DNA of 64,000 bases from Siphonodentalium dalli (GCA_032622095.1 CP136065.1:153517577-153581576); one strand, 5' to 3'. Positions 53,214 to 63,977 are shown, numbered from the stretch's first letter. Numbers and translations are program-made. The notes: generated by a model not told the origin, from the sequence alone.

Positions 53214-55060
53214 ACATATATTGTCAAATTTATTAGATGAATAAGAATAAATACATGAAATTAGGTTCCTGTTGTTATGGAGATGCCCATATACACATAT
53301 AAATTTGGTGGAAACCAGTAAAAAATTCCACTGGCTCGAACTGCGGCACTTTGGAAACTTGAACTTGATGCTTGAATATTAAAATTCTGCATTAAACACA
53401 ACTAAATGTCCTTTATAGTGCCATTAAATTATAGATACTTAAAAAAGCAGTGCCATAAAAAAGAATGGTATTATAATAAAAACAAGATTCTTCTACAATG
53501 TCTAAATTAAAAACAAGACAAAGACAAGTTGGGCAGCAGATACCGGTAGTAAGGTGTCTGCTATTTGATAAAATGTTTGTTCTTCACAGAGACAATATGT
53601 AAATTACGTGAATTGAGCAAATAGAATTACAATGAAGACATGATTATTATTCCCAGAAGATTTCCGGAGAACGGAATAATGCCAGATCCAATTCCAAATA
53701 ACCCATCAGCATGTTTTCCGTTAAACAAGATGATGCAATACATTGCAAATTTGCTCAATGAACCGTATCTATAAAGCCATCTTTTTAATGCATTTTGTCT
53801 CATTAGCCATGCTTGGACAACACTGGTGTGAATTAGAGAATAACAATTCGATTGGAGGGACAAAACCCTGTAGTGATAACCTAATTAAAACTCGCCCGGA
53901 GCATGATTCTGAGGTCACAATCAGCAGCGTCAAGCAGAGACCATGACAGTTTACAATCAAATTAACGCTGAATAAGTTCTAATCTGTTGTCATCAGGAAT
54001 CAGATATAATTATTAAACATCGTAATTATTTTATCAAAGTCAAACAACTATCCCGCTGAGTCTCCCCAGTGGCCCAGGTGGTCCCTGCTCATGACATGAA
54101 CATCTTCCACCTGATTTGGTACTCACAACCCCAAAATGCCAACTCTTTAGGCATGGGGCAATAGTTGTAGTAAAGAAATGAAATTTTCCCATGAGAAGTA
54201 TGAGTCCCATAAACATGTTTGAGTAGCCAACCAGGAAGACATTTTATATTACATTAATTGATAGGCCTCCATGGGTGCCAGAAGCTAGTGGGTATAGAGA
54301 CTGTCCTTCCTTTGGCAAACATTTTGGCAAGTGGGTTTTTAAACTATGTGATGTGAACTATAAATTAGTCATAAAACATCATTGACAGTGGATTATCCAT
54401 CAGGTGTGCCAACTTAGTCGGACTTACAACTGTGTACTTTATCTTTGTATGTGGTTAGTTTTTACATTATATAACAAAGATAAAAACAATGATAACTTCC
54501 TTCAATTTCCCCAATTATACCCTCAATTAAATTGGGCAAATCATTTTGAAATTTGGAAAACAAAATTTCATTTGGCAAACATTTTGGAAAGAGAAAATAT
54601 GGGTCCAGAACCAACCCTGATCAATGGGGAGGGGCAGGTGGCAACAATGCCCTCCCAAAGCTCCCAAGAATGGCAGTAAAATCCTTTAATATCAGCAAAG
54701 AATACTGCTATGCCATTTCAAAAGTGATTTATTAATTTTGGTAGTTTATTCTGGTTTAGTTTGAACTTATAATAAACAACATTGTATATGTAAAATACTG
54801 ACAGTCCATTTTTTAAGACCATTTTTAGAATTTCTTCTTGACATTCAAACCTCAATGCAGCTTGACCCTATGTGACCCTTTGTCATTGGTTACTTATGAA
54901 ACCCCTTCCCGAAGTATCACCTTCTGAGTTGATTTTCTGACTATGATTGTTGGTAAAAGTACAAAGGCAATGCAAGGTTAATGCCAATGCCACCAACTCT
55001 CAACAAAACATCTTACACAGGCAACTAGTTTCCATATCCTTTCATCCATGGGGGCCTATT
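53214..55060. other. No gene confirmed
   Basis: Single-copy-looking sequence. Around 53640-53945 both strands hold ORFs of 40-67 codons (for example + MNRIYKAIFLMHFVSL... from 53758, with a hydrophobic start resembling a signal peptide), and base composition is less AT-rich. No splice structure links them. CCTTTGGCAAACATTTTGG recurs at about 54312 and 54574. Confidence 0.3.
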
Positions 55061-55064
55061 AACA

Positions 55065-55320
55065 TTTTTCTATGGATTCTCAAGTTATAAGAGAATATAT
55101 TGGAATGGTCAGTCTATTCATCAGTAGTAGGAATATTCAAATAGTATAAGCATACACCAGTTAGAGAAACACTCTCAGGATTTATTTGTAGAAATGTTCA
55201 AATATAAAAATGTCCAATATTATAACCAAATAATAGGCTACTTGTAGAACTTGTTTAATAGTTAACATCCCTACAAATGAATCAATGGGAATCAAGTGAC
55301 TAGTCACAGAGTACACAAGA
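55065..55320. repeat. Degenerate family D-like sequence
   Basis: GGATTCTCAAGTTATAAGAG, TATTGGAATGGTCAGTC and ATCAAGTGACTAGTC follow the family D order but are heavily diverged. Confidence 0.35.
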
Positions 55321-55395
55321 GTACAACCCAAAATTATTCACACAATCCAGCACAATGAGCATAATATTAGCCCAGTGACTTGTCTCCGGGATTAC

Positions 55396-55469
55396 CGCCA
55401 GAAGTCCCCTGTCAAAACCAAATTGGATTTTTCACTAATAATCTTGGAACCGTGATGCACAAACACATC
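55396..55469 (-). CDS. Candidate internal exon, minus strand
   Basis: On the minus strand an acceptor GATCTCATTTCTGCTATGACAG and donor TGGCG|GTAATCC bound 74 bases: 24 codons DVFVHHGSKIISEK...LTGDFW plus two bases. Starting phase 0 is compatible with the end of the exon at 60499-60585, but a possible terminal exon at 57430-57532 lies between them, so the link is doubtful. Confidence 0.28.
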
Positions 55470-55550
55470 CTGTCATAGCAGAAATGAGATCTGACTGCCA
55501 GAATCATGCTTTTTAGCTTCAGGTTTGGACTTTGTGATATGCAACACATT

Positions 55551-55908
55551 TTAACCATTTCTTTACTAAATACTCACTGAATAACACAAGCATATGACAA
55601 GCAGAGTAAGACACTTGGAATTCCTATTCATTTATTTGTAGAGATCTTCCAATAATTACTCAGTTGTAATGTGACTAGGCTATATCTCATATTGATGGAT
55701 CTTTCAGAGAATAAGACCAACTTTTCATTAACTCTTTCTAAACTAAATTGATGAGTAGTTCCCTCAATAAATATGACTCCTTCTGCACTTTCATTATTTG
55801 ATGTCTGCTTATATTACATGTACATCTCTCCAAATAAAAAATTGACCATTTTCAAAGTACACATTTTAAAACTTGGTGGGAGAATCTATTAAGTTGAGAA
55901 CGGGTTAA
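55551..55908. mobile_element. Two abutting family D-type TTAA elements
   Basis: TTAA-CCATTTCTTTACTAAATAC starts the first. An internal TTAA (55738) starts the second with CTCTTTCTAAACTAAATTG, which ends AAGTTGAGAACGGG-TTAA. The shared TTAA suggests insertion at an existing end. Confidence 0.6.
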
Positions 55909-56013
55909 TTGCGCTCCGTTAGAGGGACGGCACAAGGGGCTGTACTATAAAGGGTGGACTGAAGATTCACTGTTATGCTTAGTAAAATATCAACAGAAAC
56001 AGAACTACATGTA

Positions 56014-56154
56014 CAGTAATGCCCTAAATAATCGACTCCTTAACCCACTGAGAGCTTTCCGATGAATGGCAACAAGCCATATTTCCGACTAAATCCTGAA
56101 AAGTTACCCAAAATTCTGCTGTGGTTAAGGAGTCGATTATTTAGGGCATTACTG
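56014..56154. mobile_element. Family E MITE, asymmetric
   Basis: TA-CAGTAATGCCCTAAATAAT. The left arm is cut after CTCCTTAACC, while the right arm is complete to GGGCATTACTG-TA. Flanks CATG-TA / TA-CATG mirror each other. Confidence 0.8.
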
Positions 56155-56426
56155 TACATGTATTATAATTCAAAATATATCCATTCTGATAGCTCTGTAT
56201 AATATGAGCTTGATCCTTGTAAGTGCATACCCATATTATTTGAGTGACAAATGCATAATTGGAAATGCTATTAAGTGAAAAAATACTTTGTAAAGACATT
56301 TATTTTCTGAAAGAATTAGTCTTCAATTGTGGAATTCAGTATATTCAGAAGTCAAAATAGTTATAAGGCTGCACTTCGAAATAATAAAACATTGGCAACG
56401 AGAGTTTGAATATCATACTCAGCTGT

Positions 56427-56678
56427 TTAACCCATCCATGACTGGAGCTTCCTAAAATTTTGCGAAAACCCTGTGCCAATGTATTCTGCGAGTCGCCCAC
56501 AGGGTGCCTCACATATATAAGAGAATGCATTGGCCTAACAATATTTACCTTGATCTTGTAAGTCAGTGCATTATCTTATATATGCGAAGCTCCCTATGGG
56601 AGACTCGTATATATAAGAGAATGCAGACACAGGGTATTTAATGCTGCACCAGCGCAGCTCCCGTCATGAAAGGGTTAA
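56427..56678. mobile_element. Family A MITE, full length
   Basis: TTAA-CCCATCCATGACTGGAGC to GCAGCTCCCGTCATGAAAGGG-TTAA. The central CCTAACAATATTTACCTTGA and GCTGCACCAGCGC motifs are intact, and the first hairpin has a deletion (AATGTATTCTGCGAGTCGC). A good reference copy. Confidence 0.85.
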
Positions 56679-56713
56679 TAAGATTTTCAAACCAACAAGA
56701 AAACTGACATGTA

Positions 56714-56972
56714 TTAACCCTTTCTATACTAAATGGATTATCCCACACAGTTACAAAAGTATACATTGGAATGATCTATTATTCATTTGGAGGGATGTTT
56801 ATAGGGTGATATAGGCAGATAATTCAATTACAGAAAGAGTCCTATTTATTGAGGAAAATGTTCAGATAATAAGTTCAACAAATGACTTAATTAAACTCTT
56901 TATCTGAACATTTCCTATTATAAACGGATAACTATACTCATCAATGAGTATTTAGTATATAGAAAGGGTTAA
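56714..56972. mobile_element. Family D MITE, full length
   Basis: TTAA-CCCTTTCTATACTAAATGG to TTTAGTATATAGAAAGGG-TTAA, with TACACATTGGAATGATC-like and TTGGAGGGATGTT motifs. It lies 36 bp after a family A copy. Confidence 0.85.
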
Positions 56973-57429
56973 ACCAGTTACATGCTGGTCAACCAATTGG
57001 AATAAGCAAACCATAACGATAGTGGCATGATCAATAATGGGCTGCCGCTATTGGATACCTATAATTGGTAACTTCTGATTTCACTATCATTCATGATGAG
57101 TCAGAAAGTGATCACGGCCAGTTTAATCTTCAAGTAATTCAGAATCATGAAAAATCACCCTAACATGCATAGATCATGCGCGGAACCCCTAATAACTAGT
57201 TGAACCCGGATTGTTGAAATCCTGAAATTAGTTGCTTCACCGGCGAAGCGATAGTGAGATATGGTTTCCACGATCCCAAGAGTCGGTCACCGAAAGAAGA
57301 TTGTAGATCAGTTGACTGGAGAGATATTTATTTGGCAATTACTGTCGCCCATCTAATAGACATGGGGACATTAAATCTCTGTTGCATGGTATTATTTCCA
57401 ATTTGTGCAAGAAGATAGGGACATAAATT

Positions 57430-57532
57430 TCAAGGTATTGAAAGCGATGATGATTCATCGGATAGTAGCGCCTGTTGCTTTGGATATGACGACAAACCAC
57501 TAGGGGGATGGTGGGAGTCAGCGAGTTGAGGC
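57430..57532 (-). CDS. Candidate terminal coding exon, minus strand
   Basis: Minus-strand acceptor TATTGCCGTTACAATGACAG, one phase base, then 33 codons: PQLADSHHPPSGLSSY, PKQQALLSDESSSLSIP, TGA. The Ser/Pro-rich tail with a QALLSDE stretch resembles the flexible C-terminus of a membrane or signalling protein. This is an impression, not a match. The region has more CpG than its surroundings, and another frame is open for longer (66 codons). Upstream exons would lie at higher coordinates. Confidence 0.35.
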
Positions 57533-57952
57533 CTGTCATTGTAACGGCAATATTAATTATTCAGATTTCCCATTAAGGTGAGATAGATGCACACAATTCA
57601 AGGTGGTAATGTACCAGAAGAACCTTTCCCTGGAGAGTATTACAGACAAGCCAGGTCAGCATTATTTAATGATGTCTTGGGCATTCCAAGGAATTGCTCG
57701 CCTGATGTATGCATGGTTTTCTTGATTTTATTTCACTGAAAGTGTCGAATATTTTCCAACTTTCATCAGCATTCAGTTCAAATTTTAGAATAACATTGGT
57801 TGGACAATTTCCAAACATATGGGCGTGTTAATTAGGTCAGTGATTAGGTTGGAATTTTCTGACAGATTAAAAGCTTGAGGTATCAGATGGAAATAAATTT
57901 GCCAGAGTTGGTCATTTTGGTCTTCAAGGGGAGGTTTAGTTTTTTAGCATTT

Positions 57953-58382
57953 CAAGTTTGCAAATAGTGTGCAGAAAGAGGACATTGAGGTCCCCAGAGG
58001 GTGAATTTAATGACTATCCCGCATGGCAGGCTAGCATCACCAAATTCACCCTCTATGGACCTCATTCCGCTTTGGCCTCATCATTGGGGAAGTATCCATA
58101 GTCTGAAATTAAAATTTTTTTTTAGTTACTTTCAGTTTCTATTTCCCCTAATTTGCAGAAGATAAAATGCATAATCGAGGTGACCAATGGGTGAACATCA
58201 CCAACTTCAACTGGGGAACTTCAATCTGGTCCTAGGTCTCCCATAGCAGCTGAGGCCTAAGCAGAATGAGGTCTCCAGAGGGTGAATTTGGTGACACTTT
58301 CCCACTGTGTGGGATAGCGTCACTAAATTCACCCTCTGGGTACCTCATTCTGCAAATGACAGACACACTATTTGCAGTCTTG
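57953..58382. mobile_element. Family C MITE, full length
   Basis: CAAGTTTGCAAATAGTGTG to CACACTATTTGCAGTCTTG. Flanks TAGCATTT and TAGGGTTT match at six of eight positions, consistent with an aged 8-bp duplication. Confidence 0.85.
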
Positions 58383-58403
58383 TAGGGTTTATCATTGTTT
58401 CAG

Positions 58404-58489
58404 ATGCAAGGCCATATCAAGACAACAGTTTTAATGGTGATGGAAAGACCATCCATATGGCTAATTTTGTTTGGAATGTACTCAACTGA
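58404..58489 (+). CDS. Candidate short exon after a family C MITE
   Basis: Acceptor TTATCATTGTTTCAG, two phase bases, then ARPYQDNSFNGDGKTIHM...WNVLN and TGA. An alternative frame starting ATGCAAGG is also open. It lies only 21 bp from the transposon end. Confidence 0.17.
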
Positions 58490-58895
58490 CTCCTCATAAG
58501 CAATTGACAAATGTGATCTGATACACAAATCAGTTATCCTCCCTATATGTGTGATATTACAAATCTGTAGCTATCGGGATTCAACCAGCTTTTAATACCA
58601 GCATTTGGATGGCACTGACTGAGCCATCATAGCTAAACCTCTGGGTATAGTAAGAGAATTTTGAAACTCTTAAAACAAGCTGAGTAGGGAGTTATATAGT
58701 TGTGACAATTTTGTCTGTGCCTGTAGCTTGCACTCGAGTGACACACACGGTGGTATGTTAAATGCCCAGCACGTTTTTTCCTCCAATTGTCCCGCTATTA
58801 TTTGACCGTCTTTATGTTGTATGTTATGTACCTTTTCATGGCTGGATAGAAAAAGACTCAGTGATAGATATCTGATTTTCTATTGTTCGCAGTGG

Positions 58896-58966
58896 TTAAA
58901 TTCAATGTAATGTCAGCGGATGTAGCAAATATCCCCAAGTCTATGTACAGAATAGTAAAATAGTGA
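58896..58966 (+). CDS. Candidate short terminal exon
   Basis: A strong acceptor (TTTTCTATTGTTCGCAG) is followed by two bases and VKFNVMSADVANIPKSMYR, IVK, TAG. It is very short and out of phase with the candidate at 58404-58489. Confidence 0.15.
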
Positions 58967-59372
58967 CTCTGTAGTTGGCTATGGTAAATAGCCTGGATTA
59001 AAGCGTGACTTCACAAGAGAAATTGCGTGAGCAAACAGTAGGAAATTAGCTTGTTATTCCAGGGGACTGTACTGAGGTAAATATGTGTAAATACAGAAGA
59101 ACTGACTCTTTCTTTGCCAGTGTTTCAAATGCAAATTTTGTTCAGAAAGAATGCACTTTAATAGAATTCAGGACCCCAAGTTCATTATGAGCGAAAGGTC
59201 ATGGCGTGTTTTCTACATTTGGTTTGATCAGCAGAACATTTAATGTCGAACCGGTCATGACTAATACTGCTTTGATATTTCTTCATCTTGAATCTCATCA
59301 ACATTATTTACAAATTTGGAAAATCATAATATTGGACTCATAAATTTGTATTGATAAAAAACAAGGACTTAA

Positions 59373-59954
59373 AGGGGTACTGTACGCCATTTTCATTAAA
59401 TTTCCGGTGACAACAACGATCTAATATCGATAATATATAGAAACATAAGTAATTTGAGTTGAAGATGTATTCTGTAAACGCTCAGGTTAATAGGCTATCT
59501 TAAAATTTAATAATTTAAAAGTTAATAATTTGATATAAATTGAATTTATGACTGGAGCCATAAAATGGCGTCAATTAAATTACGAATTACCGTAATCAAA
59601 AACAGTAATTAAGGGATACTGGATTTTTAAACCGATCGCACACACGATCGCTTAAATATTATGATGATACGGGGAGAACACTCAAGCCACTCACTGACTA
59701 GCGACGGTACAATAACTTAAATGATTATATGGGACTAGTATGCATATAATATAACTTTTACTTGATTCGTTTGGTTGAAAACTTTACAAAAATTACTCGA
59801 CAACGACAACTTGTATTTTTGCATTCCTGTAAATTTGTCATCCGTAACATGACTTCGTACTCAACAGACTTTCAAATAATGGAAAAATTGTTACCTTATT
59901 CTCCGACTCGGAGACTATAGAAACCAACAACAACATTTGGCGTACAGTACCCCT
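59373..59954. mobile_element. 582-bp TTAA element with AGGGGTACTGTACGCCA termini
   Basis: TTAA (59369-59372) and TTAA (59955-59958) flank inverted termini AGGGGTACTGTACGCCA of at least 17 bp. The interior is AT-rich with some CpG (CACACACGATCGC, CGACGGTACAATAAC) and no transposase. The TTAA duplication fits piggyBac-type mobilisation. Only copy in the window. Confidence 0.85.
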
Positions 59955-60004
59955 TTAAAAGAGTATTGGTCTTTTGGTCACTGTATACATGTATTTGATG
60001 ACAA

Positions 60005-60227
60005 GTGGTTCATTTGTGGAATATTCAGATAATAGAAAGTTCAACAAATAGTCTTTGGCCACTTGTTGAACTTATTATCTAAACATTGCCTACATATTAA
60101 AGAAAGAATGGGATTTCTATGTTTTATACACTTGTATTATCAAAACATCCCTTAAATGAAGAATAGACTACCAATGTATCCTGTTTACAACTGAGTGGGA
60201 AAGTTCATTCAGGAGTAAAAGTGTTAA
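60005..60227. mobile_element. Family D MITE, left end missing
   Basis: GGAATATTCAGATAATAGAAAG, palindrome around GTCTTTGGCCACTTGTTGAAC, right end GGAGTAAAAGTG-TTAA. Confidence 0.7.
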
Positions 60228-60498
60228 CATTATTAAAATTTCATAATTATTTTGAAAACCGAAACGTGCTGGTTGGATGAAAGCTGCGTCCTTGCATTTT
60301 AATAATTATACCTTGCAGGCTTTCATAATTATTTCTGAGCTAAGTCGCCAACATTCCATCAGCGGACGCAATATTATTCCGTTTATGCATGTTATGACAA
60401 AACCAATCACTTAAGGCCATCGATGAGTCACCAGGAGTTATTCTCTGCAGATTTTTATGAGCTTTACACAGCTATATAGGTCTCATGAGTCAGCATAC

Positions 60499-60585
60499 CT
60501 TTACTGGAGGGTGGCCTATAACGACTTGTTGGATCTCATCAAAGGCAATCCCATCTAATGTTCCATTAATTCCAATTGCACAAGC
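60499..60585 (-). CDS. Candidate internal coding exon, minus strand
   Basis: Minus-strand acceptor ATCTGATGTCTCTCCAACAG and donor GTAAAG|GTATGC bound exactly 29 codons: ACAIGINGTLDGIAFDEI then QQVVIGHPPVK. The two other frames stop early. Balanced residues (G, D, A, P) and clean consensus sites make this the best single exon in the window. It lies below the stop of the 61878-62049 exon, so it should belong to a different minus-strand gene, unless that exon is spliced within. Product not recognised. Confidence 0.45.
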
Positions 60586-60991
60586 CTGTTGGAGAGACAT
60601 CAGATAAAAGATGTTGCCTTTGATAAGGATGCAAAAAATGAGACAAGTACGGGCTTTTATGACACAAACCAAATCAATGCATAAGATCATATTAGTGTTA
60701 TCGGGTTGTTGTCAATAAATCGTGTACTCAAGGCATTGAAAAATCAGCTATAAATTACGATTTTCTATCTAAATATCATTTCTCAGTATGCCTCATTTCA
60801 AGCTGGCTTAATCTGATTCCAGCAACCGGAAAACTTATTTTTTCCTGTCAATATGTTGGCAGCTAGTGTATTTTCAATCTTGTGAGTCTAGCCAAATCTG
60901 ACTTAGATTTATTGGAGGGTTGTGAATGGATCTACTTTGGCTATATTAATATAAAACATATATCAAAAATAGAATGTCCGCATAAAAACTA

Positions 60992-61204
60992 CAGTAATGC
61001 CCTAAATATTCGACTCCTTAACCACAACATAATTATGGGCAATTTTTTAGGATTTAGTCGGAAATATGGCTTGTTGCCATTCATCGGAAAGCTCTCAGTG
61101 AGAGCTTTCTGATGAATCGCAACAAGCCATATTTCTGACTAAATCCTAAAAAATTACCCATAATTCTGCTGCAGTTAAGACGTCAATTATTTAGGGCATT
61201 ACTG
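60992..61204. mobile_element. Family E MITE, full length
   Basis: TA-CAGTAATGCCCTAAATATT to ATTATTTAGGGCATTACTG-TA. Centre is GAAAGCTCTCAGTGAGAGCTTTC. An AGAATGTCCG string occurs on both sides (60970 and 61206), outside the TA duplication. Confidence 0.85.
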
Positions 61205-61759
61205 TAGAATGTCCGTTTGGGATATAGGCACAATATTGGACAATTAATATGTATTGCTGTTCATGTATTAATCTCTCTCATTTTAAATGATAGATAGCTG
61301 AATGTTATCAGCATGTGGGAAAATTTTTGGAAATCATTCCAATTCCAACAAATTCTCAGTAATTTAGATAAATTACATAAAAATTTGCATAATATAAAAG
61401 ATGTATTCAGGGTTGCAATCAGTATGATAACCACAACTCAATTAAGCACCACAAATATCTTATTTATCTCTATATTAAAGAATCAATCTCAAATTTGATA
61501 TATTCTTTTTTAAAAAGTAGTAGGTGTGCCCTATTTAATGAGGAACTGACTGCTTCAATGTGTATTCTTCTAAAATGTCACCAATTCTATTCTTTTCCCT
61601 CTCATTACGAGATCATTTCAGATTACCAGATTATCTTCAAATAACATCATTATAAACAAAGCCTGCCATTCCAATGTAATACAACTGTCAAAACCAGTCT
61701 GTCCAACCGTTAGCTGGATATATGGGGGAAGGGAGTGGATGCCCAAGGAGTGGATGCCT

Positions 61760-61781
61760 GGGGGGGGGGGGGGGGGGGGGG
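61760..61781. repeat. Poly-G run (22)
   Basis: Follows two copies of AGGAGTGGATGCC. Confidence 0.9.
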
Positions 61782-61877
61782 TCAGGAACATGTTACCACA
61801 CACTGTTGTTTCTATCTCCAAGTTGGCAACAAATGAAGTAGCTTCATTATTAACAGTAAATTTCATTTGTTTAATGT

Positions 61878-62049
61878 CTAACGAGAAGACATAAATTCAT
61901 TATTGCTCCACATAAGAAAAGTCAGTTTTCTCCAGACATCATCCTTTAAACCTGACTGCCTATTAATGGAGGCCTGTTGTAAACTAATAGTAGTTCCAGA
62001 CGAAATGTCTTCCATTTGTGCCTGCAAATTGTTAATTGATTTTGACTGG
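61878..62049 (-). CDS. Candidate terminal coding exon, minus strand
   Basis: Minus-strand acceptor AAAGTTTTTCTTACAG, one phase base, then 56 codons: QSKSINNLQAQMEDISS, GTTISLQQASINRQSGLK, DDVWRKLTFLMWSNNEFMSSR, and TAG (complement 61878-61880). An ATTAAA follows the stop by 3 bases and could be the polyadenylation signal. Ser/Gln-rich then hydrophobic-aromatic composition is convincingly protein-like. The single leading base completes the codon left by the exon at 63206-63279. The frame also stays open upstream to an ATG at 62084. No family recognised. Confidence 0.45.
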
Positions 62050-62130
62050 CTGTAAGAAAAACTTTCTGAGTCTGACCTTCCCATGCAAATTTGATTAACA
62101 ATAGTTGTGTCTTTATATTAATATAACAAG

Positions 62131-62593
62131 CAAGCCTGCAAATAGTGTGTTTGTCATATGCAGAATGGGATCCCCATAGGGTGAATTTAGTGATGCTGTC
62201 ATGCACACCGGGCTAGCATCACCAAATTCATCTGCTGGGGACATCATTCTGCTTAGACCTCAATTTCTTGGAAGTATCTATATAGTCTCAAATTTAAAAA
62301 AAAAAAATTCGTTACTTTTTCCCTTCTGGGAAGTTTCTATATACCCTTATTTGCAGAAGATAAAATGCATAATCGACTAATCGGTGAATATCACCAACTT
62401 CAACTGGGGAAACTTCAATCTGATCCTCGGTCTCTCATAGCAGTTGAGGCCTTAAAGCGGAATGAGGTTCCCAGAGGGTAATTTGGTGATGCTATCCCAC
62501 TTGATACTAGCCCACCTTGTGGGACAGCATCCCTAAATTCACCCTCTGGGGGACCTCATTCTGCAGATGACAGACACACTATTTGCAGGCTTG
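62131..62593. mobile_element. Family C MITE, full length
   Basis: CAAGCCTGCAAATAGTGTG to CACACTATTTGCAGGCTTG, a perfect pair of termini. The two 8-bp flanks do not match. It would lie in the intron between exons 62049 and 63206. Confidence 0.85.
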
Positions 62594-63205
62594 CTGTCTT
62601 CTTCTGTGCTTTAGGTCTTTGATCAGTAATCTTTGCCATTCTTTGGTTTAGTGGGAATGTACAGCAGTGTTTGACTTTCCCATTACATCTTAGACTGCTC
62701 TAGTCCCAATATAATCGCTCTAATACTGCAGGCATCCTTCTGATGTTATAGCCTTTGCACAGAGACATTTTTTCTCGAGAATTGATTTACTAAGCTCTTC
62801 TATTAGTTATACAGTTCCCACAGGTGAAGATGGAGATTCGTGGTTTTGTGTACCTCTTCCGTAAGCTCTTCTGTTTTGTCTTTCTTCTAATCTCAACAAA
62901 GAATTTCTGCCAAATATTTCCAAGTCACTGTAAACAAAGTTCACAGCATTCATAGACAAAATGACTCGAGTTTATCAGAATGATCAACAGAAGAGCATTA
63001 TTGTCTATATTTGCTGGTTAATCATGCTTTCGGGATAAATTACTTTAATTGTAACAAACAGCTGGGTCATAATTTAGTTTATAGTGACATCGATTTGAAT
63101 CCATGTAGCATTGAAGTACAGAAAATTAGCCTTGGGTCCTGTTTTGTCAAGAGTGATACATTACATGAAAGGGAGAGGGACAACTAAAATCCTCCTTGCT
63201 CATAC

Positions 63206-63279
63206 CGAGTGGTATCAACAATATGATGACACCACCCATAGTTGGCATGGCTAGATTGGTCATAGCCAAAAGGTGGGTT
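63206..63279 (-). CDS. Candidate internal coding exon, minus strand
   Basis: Minus-strand acceptor TTCTTTGTTTTTAG and donor ACTCG|GTATGAG bound 74 bases: NPPFGYDQSSHANYGW, CHHIVDTT plus CG. The start phase (0) fits the exon at 63663-63704 and the trailing CG fits the single base opening 61878-62049, giving Arg at the junction. Residue content (H, Y, W, P, G, D) is unusual for chance AT-rich sequence. Product unknown. Confidence 0.42.
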
Positions 63280-63662
63280 CTAAAAACAAAGAATTTAGCC
63301 TTAAAGTTTTTTCCGGGGAAATCACCCACATATGACTTCCTGTGCACTTGTGAATTAGCTTAACATGCTTTACAGCCTTAGTAATCCCATCATAGGGTAT
63401 AGTCTGAGACGTGGCCAATGGAATGAAGGGCATAACCGTCAATTCGAATATCAAATCTAGAGACATAGAGATTATACATGTACTGGATAATACTAGTTGT
63501 GAATGGCCAATAACACATATTGGCAAATTTGATGAGTGACTGGTGCTAAATTCAATCAAGAAAACTCATGTAAAATGCAACCACACTGAGACATGAGGGA
63601 CACATGCAGTTGAAGTCTCAATCAGTAAAAGGATTATCGATTGACCGTATTATGGTTCCTAC

Positions 63663-63704
63663 CTCCTCCATCAGCGTAAAGCGGGAACGATTGCGGTTGA
63701 AGAC
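63663..63704 (-). CDS. Candidate small internal exon, minus strand
   Basis: Minus-strand acceptor GAGTTTGCTTTCAATCAG and donor GAGGAG|GTAGGA bound 14 codons, VFNRNRSRFTLMEE. The frame continues upstream as IEFAFNQ, so the true 5' edge may differ. It ends in phase 0, matching the next exon. A diverged copy of its 5' part lies about 90 bp away. Confidence 0.35.
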
Positions 63705-63835
63705 CTGATTGAAAGCAAACTCAATCACGCAACATGCGTATCAACACCCAATCCCTCTACTGTTTTGCAAATTTGCAGATGAACGCAGCAGCTGAAGAGC
63801 TGATTGAAGACAAACTCAATCAGCCGACACACATA
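63690..63835. repeat. Diverged tandem duplication (~90-bp period)
   Basis: GTTGAAGACCTGATTGAAAG-CAAACTCAATCACG (63696) and GCTGAAGAGCTGATTGAAGA-CAAACTCAATCAGC (63790). On the minus strand the units read VIEFAFNQVF and LIEFVFNQLF. On the plus strand they read VEDLIESKLNH and AEELIEDKLNQ. Confidence 0.65.
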
Positions 63836-63977
63836 CCGATTCTTCCCCTAATCATTATTGTTCGCGATTGCCTTTCCACTCAAGTCAACCAGAAGGCACA
63901 ATAAATGAGAGGCGCATTTTAATAATGCACAGTTAGACAAGGAGCATCTAGGATAGCTTTATAGCTTCAGGCAATGT

